From contig JAZNUE010000042.1 in the NCBI GenBank assembly GCA_045592125.1, positions 62,001-126,000 on the forward strand: a DNA stretch of 64,000 nucleotides, given 5' to 3'. The notes under the pieces were generated by a model. The model was given only the letters and a program-made list of their open reading frames with translations. It was not told the DNA's origin and searched no databases. Position numbers and translations under genes: made by a program. This stretch comes from HGM04593 sp045592125 (GTDB lineage: Bacteria > Bacteroidota > Bacteroidia > Bacteroidales > Bacteroidaceae). The stretch's first letter is position 1. Each line of letters starts with the position of its first letter. Below, piece after piece: positions 7,010 to 15,210 of this stretch.

Positions 7010-9313
7010 ATGAGGTTTTTGTATTCCTTATTGGCGGTTTGGTTTGCTGTTCGCTTGTTTGCAGTTCCTGCTTATACTGGATTAGTAAAGGTTATAGTTC
7101 CTGACGGACATGTTTATATAAGTCTTAAAGGTGATGAGAACTGCAAATATGGTATTACAGATAGTGGTTATACTGTACTGCAGAATGCCGGTTTCTGGTA
7201 TTATGCAAGCGTGAATGGCAAAGGTGATGTCTTTTGCTCTGAATATCTGTTGATGCAATCGCCGGACAATACCACAAAGGAATTTCTTAGTATGACGCCT
7301 AAGGGTCTTGTCCCTTCGGCATCAAAGGAAATACAGGATACAAATAGAGTCATATCCCATAGTCGCAATATGGGATATGGCTCTGTTGTTGGCGAACGCA
7401 AAGCTTTAGTTATTTTGATGCAGTTCTCTGATCTTTCCTTTAAATATAGTAGCAGGGATTTTGATGAATTGTTCAACATGGCGAATTATACAAAAGATGG
7501 CGCGGAAGGCAGTGTGTATGATTTCTATAAGTTTGCGTCATATGGTCAGCTTGAACTAAAGAGCGATGTGCTGGGACCATATACATCAAGAAACAAAGTC
7601 TCATACTATGGAGGAAATTCAGGTGTAGGTGGCCAAGATAAAAATCCGTTTGCGCTATTTCAGGAGGCAATTGAACATGCAAAGAAAGAAGTAAACTTTG
7701 CGGATTATGACTGCAACTCCGATGGGTATGTTGATAATGTACATATAATATTTGCCGGTTATGGTGAAGAGGCAGGTGCCATGTCAAGTGCTATCTGGTC
7801 ACACCAAATGTCATTTTCTCCGATATCAGTACAAGGAGTAATGATAGATAGATACTCTTGTTCTCCTGAACTTAGAGGTAATGCAGGAACTGGAATTACG
7901 CGGATTGGCGTGCCTTGCCATGAGATTGGTCATGCGTTGGGTGCCATGGACTATTATGATACCAACTATCAGGCAGGAGGTCAGTTCTATGGTACCGGAG
8001 AATGGGATGTGATGGCTGAAGGTAGTTGGAATAATGGGGGAATCTCTCCTGCTGATTTCAATCCTTATGTGAAGGTTTATAATTACGGATGGGCTCATTT
8101 AAAGGATTTACGGTTGGGAGAAGAGAATGTTATAAAACCATCACACAATGTTGATGAGATCTACAGGATTAGTACAAATGTAAGCGGCGATTTCTTTTTG
8201 TTTGAGAACCGGCGAAACTACAAGTTTAACAGTCATATTCCTGGCGAGGGACTTCTAATTTATCATGTTGGTCCGGACATTGATCAAAAGGCATTATACA
8301 ATACGATTAATGCGGGTTTCCCGCAACAGTGTTACCCAGTATGTGCTTCCTCTTCATATTCCGTACCTACATCAAGCAGTTCTTCTTATGGCAATATTAA
8401 TAGTGCTGGATGTCCTTATCCGGGAGTGTCAGGGAACACGGAGTTTTCAAGTTCATCAAAGCCGGCTTCATATTGTTTCAATGGAAAACCAAGTGGAATA
8501 GAGGTTACTGGTATAAAAGAGTCCGGCGAAAACATTCTCCTGACATTAGTCTCAAATACCGATGACACAGAGACGGCGGACAACGTATGGTATGATGGTT
8601 TTGAAAAGAATACACTTGGTTCTTTTTGGATTCCAAAGGATGTGCATGGAGAGGCTACGTGGAATATAAGAAAGGTCTTGTCGGCATCTCCGTTAAATGT
8701 AGTAGACGGTGTGGGATATTTAAGCATGAGTTCAAACAATGCATCGCCATTAATTACAAGCAGGATTGTAAGTAGACTCCAGTCTGATAGAATCCGCATT
8801 GAACCAGGTGCCAAGTATAATTTTTCTTTTTTCTGCCGCAAAGAAAGCGAGGTTAATAATGATAGTGTAAGGGTGCTTTTTTCTTCTGATTGTTCTGTGT
8901 GGAATGAGGGGATGGATGCTGAGGTCACAAATAGTGGCGACTGGACTGTTTATACGAAAGAGGTGATGACTGATACTGGTGACTTATGGATCATATTAGA
9001 GGCGAATATTAAGAAGGGCACAAAGATGTATTTTGATGCCGTGAGTATCAGTAAGATTGATAATGGTTCTTTATCGGTCTGTATGTCAGAAGTTCTTGGT
9101 AGTATGCTGAAGGTCTTGACAAAGAATGGTATAACAACGATAATCAACATGTCAGAAAGCAAGCAAGATGTTCAGGTGTGTAACAGTAACGGTGTGATTC
9201 TGTTTAAAATGGAATTGCCTCCTGGTTGTGCCCGTGAAGTGAGTCTTGGTAACGGTTTGTATATTGTCAAGTCTGGTTTTTATGTTCAAAAGTTCCTTGT
9301 TAAAGGTTTGTAA
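7010..9313 (+). CDS. Secreted M6-family metalloprotease with T9SS C-terminal signal
   Basis: 767 residues. An N-terminal signal peptide (about 1-19) is followed by a prodomain-like region. The catalytic domain is about residues 115-400, with the zinc motif HEIGHALGAMD (His304, Glu305, His308) and the downstream GTGEWDVMAEGSW block typical of M6 (immune inhibitor A-like) peptidases. A beta-rich region with a carbohydrate-binding-like look follows. The last about 75 residues end in GNGLYIVKSG and KFLVK, the pattern of type IX secretion tails, so export across the outer membrane by T9SS is expected. Likely role: extracellular degradation of host or dietary protein. It is AT-rich and the second gene of a two-gene operon; a partial copy of the R1 5' end begins 7 bases after its stop codon. 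Confidence 0.9.
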   Translation: MRFLYSLLAVWFAVRLFAVPAYTGLVKVIVPDGHVYISLKGDENCKYGITDSGYTVLQNAGFWYYASVNGKGDVFCSEYLLMQSPDNTTKEFLSMTPKGLVPSASKEIQDTNRVISHSRNMGYGSVVGERKALVILMQFSDLSFKYSSRDFDELFNMANYTKDGAEGSVYDFYKFASYGQLELKSDVLGPYTSRNKVSYYGGNSGVGGQDKNPFALFQEAIEHAKKEVNFADYDCNSDGYVDNVHIIFAGYGEEAGAMSSAIWSHQMSFSPISVQGVMIDRYSCSPELRGNAGTGITRIGVPCHEIGHALGAMDYYDTNYQAGGQFYGTGEWDVMAEGSWNNGGISPADFNPYVKVYNYGWAHLKDLRLGEENVIKPSHNVDEIYRISTNVSGDFFLFENRRNYKFNSHIPGEGLLIYHVGPDIDQKALYNTINAGFPQQCYPVCASSSYSVPTSSSSSYGNINSAGCPYPGVSGNTEFSSSSKPASYCFNGKPSGIEVTGIKESGENILLTLVSNTDDTETADNVWYDGFEKNTLGSFWIPKDVHGEATWNIRKVLSASPLNVVDGVGYLSMSSNNASPLITSRIVSRLQSDRIRIEPGAKYNFSFFCRKESEVNNDSVRVLFSSDCSVWNEGMDAEVTNSGDWTVYTKEVMTDTGDLWIILEANIKKGTKMYFDAVSISKIDNGSLSVCMSEVLGSMLKVLTKNGITTIINMSESKQDVQVCNSNGVILFKMELPPGCAREVSLGNGLYIVKSGFYVQKFLVKGL

Positions 9314-9319
9314 TGGCAC

Positions 9320-9358
9320 TAACCTCTGCGGAGGGTGCTTATTTATTTGAAAGCCTAT
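9320..9358 (+). repeat. Partial copy of the 5' end of R1, direct orientation
   Basis: TAACCTCTGC (9320-9329) followed directly by GGAGGGT (9330-9336) and a TATTT/TTGAAAGC stretch matches R1 at 5121-5130, 5153-5159 and 5160-5178, except that 22 bases of the R1 loop are missing. The two copies bound the HTH-lipoprotein-protease module. The retained CCTC/GAGG stem followed by T-rich sequence may also help terminate transcription of the protease gene. Confidence 0.7.
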
Positions 9359-9450
9359 TAATGACCTATAAGAATGGTAAATGATTTTAATAGGATACTA
9401 ATGATTTATTATAATTTATCATGTATGACGAATCCAATACTGGTTATTTA

Positions 9451-9484
9451 GAAAGCGAGATTGCCGTCAGGCAATCTCGCTTTC
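9451..9484. terminator. Perfect 15-bp hairpin overlapping the hinT stop codon
   Basis: GAAAGCGAGATTGCC (9451-9465), loop GTCA, then the exact reverse complement (9470-9484). The hinT stop codon lies in the loop, so one arm is the last five codons of hinT. It separates hinT from the convergent protease gene. No strong T-run follows on either strand, so efficiency as an intrinsic terminator is uncertain. Confidence 0.6.
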
Positions 9485-9862
9485 TATCTTGGCGGCAATC
9501 TCCGCGAACTCTTCGGGGGTGAGCCTCAGCTTGGGGTTGGTGAAGAGCATGTCACTTTCGCTCTGCATTGGCACCAGGTGTATGTGGGCGTGCGGGACTT
9601 CTAGCCCCAGCACTGCCTGGCCCACCTTTACGCAAGGGAATGCGCGCTTTATGCCTTGGGCCACCTTCTTGGCGAACACCTGCATTGCTCCAATCTCCTC
9701 GTCGGTGAGGTCGAAGAAGTAGTCGACCTCGCGCTTGGGTATTACAAGGGTGTGTCCCTTGGCAAGCGGGTTTATGTCAAGGAATGCATAGAACTGCCCG
9801 TCCTCTGCTACCTTGTAGCTTGGAATCTCGCCTGCTACTATCTTGCTGAAAATCGTTGCCAT
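9467..9862 (-). CDS. hinT: HIT-family purine nucleoside phosphoramidase/hydrolase
   Basis: 131 residues, the normal size for HinT. The histidine triad HAHIHLVP is at 91-98 and the fold is evident from the N-terminal FSKIVAGEIPSYKV and FLDINPLAKGHTLVIPKR segments. HinT enzymes hydrolyse AMP-lysine and related nucleotide phosphoramidates; the physiological substrate is usually unclear. It lies 15 bases downstream of greA on the same strand and is probably in one transcript with it. Confidence 0.93.
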   Translation of the reverse strand: MATIFSKIVAGEIPSYKVAEDGQFYAFLDINPLAKGHTLVIPKREVDYFFDLTDEEIGAMQVFAKKVAQGIKRAFPCVKVGQAVLGLEVPHAHIHLVPMQSESDMLFTNPKLRLTPEEFAEIAAKIESEIA

Positions 9863-9877
9863 GGCTTTCCCTCTTTT

Positions 9878-10339
9878 TTAGAACGAGATGCTTGTGATTT
9901 CAAGGTAAAGCTTGCCCTGCGGCACTGTAATCTCGGCAACGTCGCCAACCTTCTTGCCCAGCAGGCCCTTTGCAATTGGGGTGTTGATAGAGATTTTTGC
10001 CTCACGCAGGTTCGCCTCGCTCTCGGGCACAATGGTGTACTGCATTGCAGCGCCTGTCTTTGTGTTCTTGAGACCAACCTTTGTCAGCACCTGCACTGTG
10101 TCGGTGCTAAGCTTTGATGTGTCGATAATCTTTGCCTCGGCAATCACCATCTTGAGCTCGCTGATACGCATCTCGAGCAGGCCCTGTGCCTCCTTTGCTG
10201 CGTCGTATTCCGCGTTCTCCGAGAGGTCGCCCTTGTCGCGTGCCTCGGCAATCTGGCGTACAATTTCGGGGCGCTTCGCCTCCAGTTCCTTCAAGTCGGC
10301 CAACAGTTTCTTGTAGCCCTCTTCTGACATATAGCTCAT
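9878..10339 (-). CDS. greA: Transcription elongation factor GreA
   Basis: 153 residues starting at MSYMSEEGYKK (ATG 10337-10339). A longer in-frame ATG at 10384 is rejected because it adds residues not found in GreA and lies within the leader hairpin region. The N-terminal coiled coil carries the acidic tip motif GDLSENAEYDAAKEAQG, whose Asp/Glu residues coordinate Mg2+ in the RNA polymerase secondary channel; the C-terminal FKBP-like domain ends KLYLEITSISF. GreA stimulates transcript cleavage by backtracked polymerase. An AAGGAAG sequence lies just before the start, an unusual Shine-Dalgarno-like site for this phylum. It is followed by hinT. Confidence 0.95.
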   Translation of the reverse strand: MSYMSEEGYKKLLADLKELEAKRPEIVRQIAEARDKGDLSENAEYDAAKEAQGLLEMRISELKMVIAEAKIIDTSKLSTDTVQVLTKVGLKNTKTGAAMQYTIVPESEANLREAKISINTPIAKGLLGKKVGDVAEITVPQGKLYLEITSISF

Positions 10340-10372
10340 TTTTCTTCCTTTTTTAGAAAACATTAAAACAAA

Positions 10373-10398
10373 GGATTCCAACACGAGTGCTGGAACCC
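10373..10398 (-). promoter_or_regulatory. Hairpin with T-rich tail in the greA leader (possible attenuator)
   Basis: On the minus strand GGGTTCCA pairs with TGGAATCC around a GCAC/GTGT centre, and TTTGTTTT follows immediately (10365-10372). It lies between the TACCTTTG promoter and the greA start. Its shape is that of a terminator or attenuator. Confidence 0.5.
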
Positions 10399-10419
10399 AA
10401 TTTCCCTCTTTATGTGTTG

Positions 10420-10427
10420 CAAAGGTA
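10420..10427 (-). promoter_or_regulatory. -7 element of the greA-hinT promoter
   Basis: TACCTTTG on the minus strand fits TAnnTTTG. Transcription would start near 10413, leaving a leader of about 75 bases that holds the hairpin at 10373-10398. Confidence 0.6.
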
Positions 10428-10524
10428 GGCCCTTTTTAATTAAAAACCAAATTAAATCGGTGAATTTTTGTAGATTTTGAGCTTTTGTAACATTTTTGGC
10501 CGGGTGGCAGCAGGGCGGTATATC

Positions 10525-11706
10525 TTATTTCTTGAGCAGTCCCTCAACCTCCTTTAGTATATCCTGCGCCTGCGTGTCGCGCAGCACAATCTCCCCGTTC
10601 CTGTCTATGAGGTAGAATGTGGGGAGCGCCTGCACGTTGAACTGTGCCAGGTAGGGCGAAGCGCTGCCTCGGCCGTCGCGCACGCAAGTCCATGGCAGGC
10701 CCAGCGTCTCCTGCTGCCAGTAGTGCTCGCGGCTGTCGAGCGACACCTGGTAAATCTCCAGTCCCTTCTTGCTGTACCTGTCGTAGAGCTCGCGGAGGTC
10801 AATGTTGCGCATCTTCATCTTTGAGTACTCGAACATGGTGAAGTCGAGCAGCACCACCTTGCCCTTGAGCGATGAGAGGCTTATGCTGTCGCCGTCGCGG
10901 TTGGGCAGCACAATCTCGAAAAGGTCGCTTGTTGTTGCAGTGCCGGCCATGCCTTCAATCTGCTCAATCTCCTGCGCTGTTATGGGGCGGGTTGCCTTCA
11001 TGCCTTGCTCGGCAATGCTGCAAAGGTGCTTTGTCCTCAGTGCGCCAGGGTAGTGTATCTTCATGCTTGTTGCAACCGCTGCATAGCATTTGCTGTCGGT
11101 CCTTATCTCCATTGGCCTGAATATGGGCTCGCCCTTGGCCGTGAGCCACAGCGCGATGTAGGAGCTTGGCTTCTGGGGCGCCGGTATAATGTACTGCTTG
11201 GCGATGTTCTCCTTGAACTCCTCAATGAGCGCTGCCTTCCTTGCGAGGAACGAAGCGTCGGGCTCCATGCCTGCAACCTGCTTCTCCAGTGCCTTGGTGA
11301 GCGCGTACAGTTCCTTAATCTTCTCGCTCTCGGGACTGTTCTCGATTGTGTATGCGGCAAAGTCGCTAGCGTCGGCATTGACGGTCACAGTCTCGGTTGA
11401 GTCAATCGCTACTACTGCAGGGGTGCCGTTGCGGAACCCAACGACGTAGAACTCGAAGCTCTCGGGCCTTGGCTGCGAGAAACTGAACTTGCCGTCATCG
11501 CCAATTTTTGCCGAGTCGAGGATTACTGTGCCGGCCAGGGACTCGTTGGCCAGGTATATTGTCTTCCCGGCAGCGTTGCTCACTGTGCCGTTTATTGTGA
11601 ACTGCGGTTCGCTGGCAGTGCTGCTCTTGCCGCATGCGTATACAAAAAGCAAGAGAGTGCTTGCCGCCAGGATAGAAAAGAGTGCTTTTACATTCAGGAT
11701 TCTCAT
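10525..11706 (-). CDS. DUF4369/TlpA-like lipoprotein lacking the redox CxxC
   Basis: 393 residues from the ATG at 11704-11706; the ORF extends upstream to 11790 but that start lies at or before the predicted transcription start. The signal peptide ends in the lipobox VYAC (Cys25). Residues about 35-125 (FTINGTVSNAAGKTIYLAN, then SFSQPRPESFEFYVV) are a DUF4369-type beta domain. The C-terminal third is a thioredoxin/TlpA-like domain (GDSISLSSLKGKVVLLDF, LPTFYLIDRNGEIVLRD). Where TlpA has WCPPC the sequence reads DFTMFEYSKMKMRN, so both catalytic cysteines are gone and disulfide reduction is not expected. Most likely a periplasm-facing or surface lipoprotein with a binding or structural role. 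Confidence 0.88.
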   Translation of the reverse strand: MRILNVKALFSILAASTLLLFVYACGKSSTASEPQFTINGTVSNAAGKTIYLANESLAGTVILDSAKIGDDGKFSFSQPRPESFEFYVVGFRNGTPAVVAIDSTETVTVNADASDFAAYTIENSPESEKIKELYALTKALEKQVAGMEPDASFLARKAALIEEFKENIAKQYIIPAPQKPSSYIALWLTAKGEPIFRPMEIRTDSKCYAAVATSMKIHYPGALRTKHLCSIAEQGMKATRPITAQEIEQIEGMAGTATTSDLFEIVLPNRDGDSISLSSLKGKVVLLDFTMFEYSKMKMRNIDLRELYDRYSKKGLEIYQVSLDSREHYWQQETLGLPWTCVRDGRGSASPYLAQFNVQALPTFYLIDRNGEIVLRDTQAQDILKEVEGLLKK

Positions 11707-11787
11707 AAAACTCGGAATTTTGGGTGCATATATAGTGCAAGCGGACGATTTGCGGTGAGCGCTGCCTATTTTCGCAAAATTTTTGTG

Positions 11788-11795
11788 CAAAGATA
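11788..11795 (-). promoter_or_regulatory. -7 element for the TlpA-like lipoprotein gene
   Basis: TATCTTTG on the minus strand, 81 bases upstream of the chosen start. It lies back to back with the pnp promoter, so the two genes are divergently transcribed from a compact region. Confidence 0.6.
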
Positions 11796-11816
11796 GTTAA
11801 AATGTGGAAAATTGCA

Positions 11817-11824
11817 TATCTTTG
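11817..11824 (+). promoter_or_regulatory. -7 element of the pnp promoter
   Basis: TATCTTTG on the plus strand, 43 bases before the pnp ATG; the short leader is A/T-rich with no evident secondary structure. Confidence 0.65.
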
Positions 11825-11867
11825 CAGGAATTAGAAAAAAATTTTGTTTTAAAAAGAAGATAAAAAG

Positions 11868-14054
11868 ATGAATGTTGTTACGAAAAATGTGGCACTGCCT
11901 GATGGACGCGTGATTACCATCGAGACAGGAAAGCTGGCCAAGCAGGCCGACGGTTCTGTCATGTTGCGTCTGGGCAATACGATGTTGCTTGCCACAGTCT
12001 GTGCAGCTAAGGACGCTGTCCCAGGCACCGATTTTATGCCTTTACAGGTAGAGTACAAAGAGAAATATGCGTCGTTCGGACGCTTCCCCGGCGGTTTCAC
12101 AAGGCGTGAGGGCAAGGCTTCGGACTATGAGATCCTGACTTGCCGTCTGGTCGACCGTGCTCTTCGTCCTCTTTTCCCCGATAACTACCATGCCGAGGTG
12201 TTTGTTAACATTATACTCTTCTCAGCCGATGGTGTTGACATGCCCGATGCCCTTGCAGGCCTTGCTGCTTCGGCAGCGCTTGCTGTTTCCGACATCCCGT
12301 TCGGCGGTCCAATCTCCGAGGTGCGTGTAGCACGCATTAACGGCGAGTTCGTTGTAAACCCGACATTCGCACAGCTCGAGGAGGCCGACATGGACATCAT
12401 GGTGGCCGCTACATATGAGAACATCATGATGGTAGAGGGCGAGATGAAGGAGGTTTCGGAGAACGACCTGCTCGAGGCAATGAAGGTTGCCCACGAGGCC
12501 ATCAAGGTTCACTGCAAGGCGCAGATGGAACTTATGGAAGAGGTTGGCACTACCGTTAAGCGCGAGTATTGCCACGAGGTTAACGACGAGGAGCTCCGCG
12601 CCCAGGTACATGAGGCATGCTATGCCAAGGCATACGCTGTTGCTGCAAGCGGCAATAACGACAAGCATGGCCGTGGCGAGGCTTTCGAGGCCATCAAGGA
12701 GGAGTTCAAGGCGCAGTTCACCGAGGAGGAACTCGAGGAGAAGGGCGCTCTCATCGACCGCTACTACCACGACGTTGAGAAGGAGGCAATGCGCCGCTGT
12801 ATCCTTGACGAGGGCAAGCGTCTCGATGGCCGCAAGACAACCGAGATTCGCCCCATCTGGTGCGAGGCAGGCTATCTTCCTGGCCCTCACGGCTCGGCAG
12901 TGTTCACACGTGGCGAGACACAGTCGCTTACAACCGTTACCCTTGGCACAAAGCGTGACGAGAAGATTATAGACGATGTAATGAACCAGGGTACAGAGCG
13001 TTTCCTGCTTCACTACAACTTCCCCCCATTCTCGACAGGCGAGGCACGCCCGCAGCGTGGCGTAGGCCGTCGCGAGATTGGCCATGGCAACCTTGCTTGC
13101 CGTGCGCTCAAGAACATGATTCCTGCCGACTATCCCTACTGCGTACGCGTAGTATCGGATATCCTTGAGTCAAACGGTTCTTCTTCAATGGCAACAGTGT
13201 GCGCTGGTACGCTTGCGCTCATGGACGCCGGCGTCAAGATCAAGAAGCCTGTATCGGGAATCGCAATGGGTCTCATCAAGAACGCAGGCGAGGAGAAGTA
13301 TGCTGTGCTCAGCGACATCCTTGGCGATGAGGACCACCTTGGCGACATGGACTTCAAGGTGACAGGTACTGTTGACGGTATCACTGCAACACAGATGGAT
13401 ATCAAGGTCGACGGCCTTTCATACGAAATCCTTGAGAAGGCCCTTAACCAGGCACGCGAGGGCCGTATGCACATCCTCGGCAAGATTACCGAGTGCATTG
13501 CCGAGCCACGTGCCGAGCTCAAGCCCCATGCTCCACGCATTGAGACAATGCGTATTCCTAAGGAGTTCATCGGTGCTGTCATCGGTCCTGGCGGAAAGAT
13601 TATCCAGGGCATGCAGGAGGAGACTGGCGCGACAATCTCTATCGAGGAGGTTGAAGGCGAGGGTATCATTGAGATTGCAGCAAACAACGGCAAGGCAATC
13701 AATGACGCCATTGCAAAGATTCGCGCAATTGTCGCAATCCCCGAGGCTGGCGAGGTATATGAGGGTACAGTGCGCAGCGTAATGCCTTATGGCGCGTTCG
13801 TTGAGTTCATGCCTGGCAAGGATGGCCTGCTGCACATCTCCGAGATTGACTGGAAGCGCTTCGAGACAATGGAGGAGGCCGGTATCAACGAGGGCGACAA
13901 GATTCAGGTTAAGCTCGTTGAGATTGACCAGAGGACTGGCAAGTTCAAGCTCTCACGCAAGGTGCTCATTGAGAAGCCCGAGGGCTATGAGGAGCGCGAG
14001 CGCCGTCCGCGCCGCGACCGCGAGCAGCGCCGTCCAAGGACTGACAAGGAGTAA
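11868..14054 (+). CDS. pnp: Polyribonucleotide nucleotidyltransferase (PNPase)
   Basis: 728 residues, the usual length. It has two RNase PH-like cores separated by an all-helical linker, then a KH domain with AVIGPGGKIIQGMQEETG (about 568-585) and an S1 domain starting GEVYEGTVRSVMPYGAFVEF (about 627). The first core starts at MNVVTKNVALPDGR and contains FGRFPGGFTRREGK. PNPase degrades RNA 3' to 5' using phosphate. The C-terminal tail is short and Arg-rich (RRPRRDREQRRP). Third positions are strongly biased to C and G, as expected for a highly expressed gene. Monocistronic: its own promoter and a strong terminator. Confidence 0.97.
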   Translation: MNVVTKNVALPDGRVITIETGKLAKQADGSVMLRLGNTMLLATVCAAKDAVPGTDFMPLQVEYKEKYASFGRFPGGFTRREGKASDYEILTCRLVDRALRPLFPDNYHAEVFVNIILFSADGVDMPDALAGLAASAALAVSDIPFGGPISEVRVARINGEFVVNPTFAQLEEADMDIMVAATYENIMMVEGEMKEVSENDLLEAMKVAHEAIKVHCKAQMELMEEVGTTVKREYCHEVNDEELRAQVHEACYAKAYAVAASGNNDKHGRGEAFEAIKEEFKAQFTEEELEEKGALIDRYYHDVEKEAMRRCILDEGKRLDGRKTTEIRPIWCEAGYLPGPHGSAVFTRGETQSLTTVTLGTKRDEKIIDDVMNQGTERFLLHYNFPPFSTGEARPQRGVGRREIGHGNLACRALKNMIPADYPYCVRVVSDILESNGSSSMATVCAGTLALMDAGVKIKKPVSGIAMGLIKNAGEEKYAVLSDILGDEDHLGDMDFKVTGTVDGITATQMDIKVDGLSYEILEKALNQAREGRMHILGKITECIAEPRAELKPHAPRIETMRIPKEFIGAVIGPGGKIIQGMQEETGATISIEEVEGEGIIEIAANNGKAINDAIAKIRAIVAIPEAGEVYEGTVRSVMPYGAFVEFMPGKDGLLHISEIDWKRFETMEEAGINEGDKIQVKLVEIDQRTGKFKLSRKVLIEKPEGYEERERRPRRDREQRRPRTDKE

Positions 14055-14075
14055 CGTTTAGTTCCAATATGCAAG

Positions 14076-14111
14076 CATGGCCGTGCCGAAAGGTGCGGCC
14101 ATGTTATTTTT
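14076..14111 (+). terminator. Intrinsic terminator of pnp
   Basis: CATGGCCGTGCC (14076-14087), loop GAAA, GGTGCGGCCATG (14092-14103), a 12-base stem with two wobble pairs, followed by TTATTTTTTG. Confidence 0.9.
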
Positions 14112-14166
14112 TGTTTAATGGTGCAAAAAAGTACGTGCACGCGTGCGTGCGAAAACAATATTTATA

Positions 14167-14174
14167 TATCTTCG
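14167..14174 (+). promoter_or_regulatory. -7 element of the ddh promoter (TATCTTCG variant)
   Basis: TATCTTCG followed by CGCT, 26 bases before the ddh ATG. The same extended TATCTTCGCGCT occurs before the NSS transporter gene (15479-15490). Confidence 0.5.
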
Positions 14175-14200
14175 CGCTGTCAAATTAACATTCAATAGTC

Positions 14201-15100
14201 ATGAAAAAGATTAGGGCAGCCATAGTTGGATATGGCAATATTGGAAAATATACTCTCCAGGCGCTGAATGCTGCGCCCGACTTTGAAGTTGCAGGCGTTG
14301 TGCGCCGTTCGGGTGCCGAGAACCTCCCCGCAGAGCTCGAGGGATATAACGTGGTGAAGGATATACGCGAATTGGGCGATGTGGATGTGGCAATCCTCTC
14401 AACCCCCACACGCAGTGTGGAGAAATATGCCAAGGATATCCTTGCGCTTGGAATAAACACTGTAGACAGTTTCGACATCCATTCAAAGATTCTCGGCCTG
14501 CGCCGTTCGCTCAGCGAGAGCGCCGAGGCCGGCAATGCCGTCTCCATCATCTCGGCAGGCTGGGACCCGGGAAGCGACTCTGTGGTGCGCACGCTGCTCG
14601 AGGCCATTGCTCCAAAGGGTATCACCTACACGAACTTCGGTCCCGGCATGAGCATGGGCCACACTGTGGCAGTGAAGGCCATTGAGGGCGTGAAGGCCGC
14701 TCTCTCGATGACAATCCCTGTGGGCACGGGCATACACCGCCGCATGGTATATATTGAGCTTGAGGACGGCTATGACTTCGGCCAGGTGTCGGCAGCCATA
14801 AAGGCCGACCCTTACTTCGTGAATGACGAGACGCATGTGAGGCTTGTTCCTTCGGTAGATGCCCTGCTTGACATGGGCCATGGCGTGAACCTCACCCGCA
14901 AGGGCGTGTCCGGTGTTACGCAGAACCAGCTCTTCGAGTTCAACATGAGAATAAACAATCCTGCCCTCACAGCACAGGTGCTTGTGTGCTGCGCCCGCGC
15001 AACAATGCGCCAGGCCCCAGGCTGCTACACCATGATTGAGATACCGCTCATTGACCTGCTCTACGGCGACAGGGAAGAGCATATCGCGCACCTTGTATAA
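14201..15100 (+). CDS. ddh: meso-Diaminopimelate D-dehydrogenase
   Basis: 299 residues. The N-terminal Rossmann fold has AIVGYGNIGKYT for NADPH. VDSFDIH (about 87-93), SAGWDPGSDSV and NFGPGMSMGHTVAVK line the substrate pocket as in Bacteroides and Corynebacterium Ddh. The enzyme makes meso-diaminopimelate directly from L-tetrahydrodipicolinate, NADPH and ammonia, supplying lysine and peptidoglycan precursors by the one-step route. Length and motifs are complete. It stands alone between the pnp terminator and a repeat-rich spacer. Confidence 0.95.
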   Translation: MKKIRAAIVGYGNIGKYTLQALNAAPDFEVAGVVRRSGAENLPAELEGYNVVKDIRELGDVDVAILSTPTRSVEKYAKDILALGINTVDSFDIHSKILGLRRSLSESAEAGNAVSIISAGWDPGSDSVVRTLLEAIAPKGITYTNFGPGMSMGHTVAVKAIEGVKAALSMTIPVGTGIHRRMVYIELEDGYDFGQVSAAIKADPYFVNDETHVRLVPSVDALLDMGHGVNLTRKGVSGVTQNQLFEFNMRINNPALTAQVLVCCARATMRQAPGCYTMIEIPLIDLLYGDREEHIAHLV

Positions 15101-15143
15101 GGAAAGTGCAAGGATTGTCATGCTGGAGCATTGGCCGCGTCCT

Positions 15144-15210
15144 GTCATTCTGAGCGTAGCGAAGGATCTAATAGGTGTCGGCCGAGATGTTTCGCTTCGC
15201 TCAACATGAC
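15144..15210 (+). repeat. Second inverted GTCAT...ATGAC element
   Basis: The left arm (15144-15163) reads GTCATTCTGAGCGTAGCGAA and the right arm (15191-15210) TTCGCTTCGCTCAACATGAC, the same arms as 4454-4570 with a shorter interior. It lies downstream of ddh. Confidence 0.8.

Noticed and set aside
12222..13085. 287-codon minus-strand frame inside pnp
   Set aside because: Antisense shadow of pnp; no start signal or domain.
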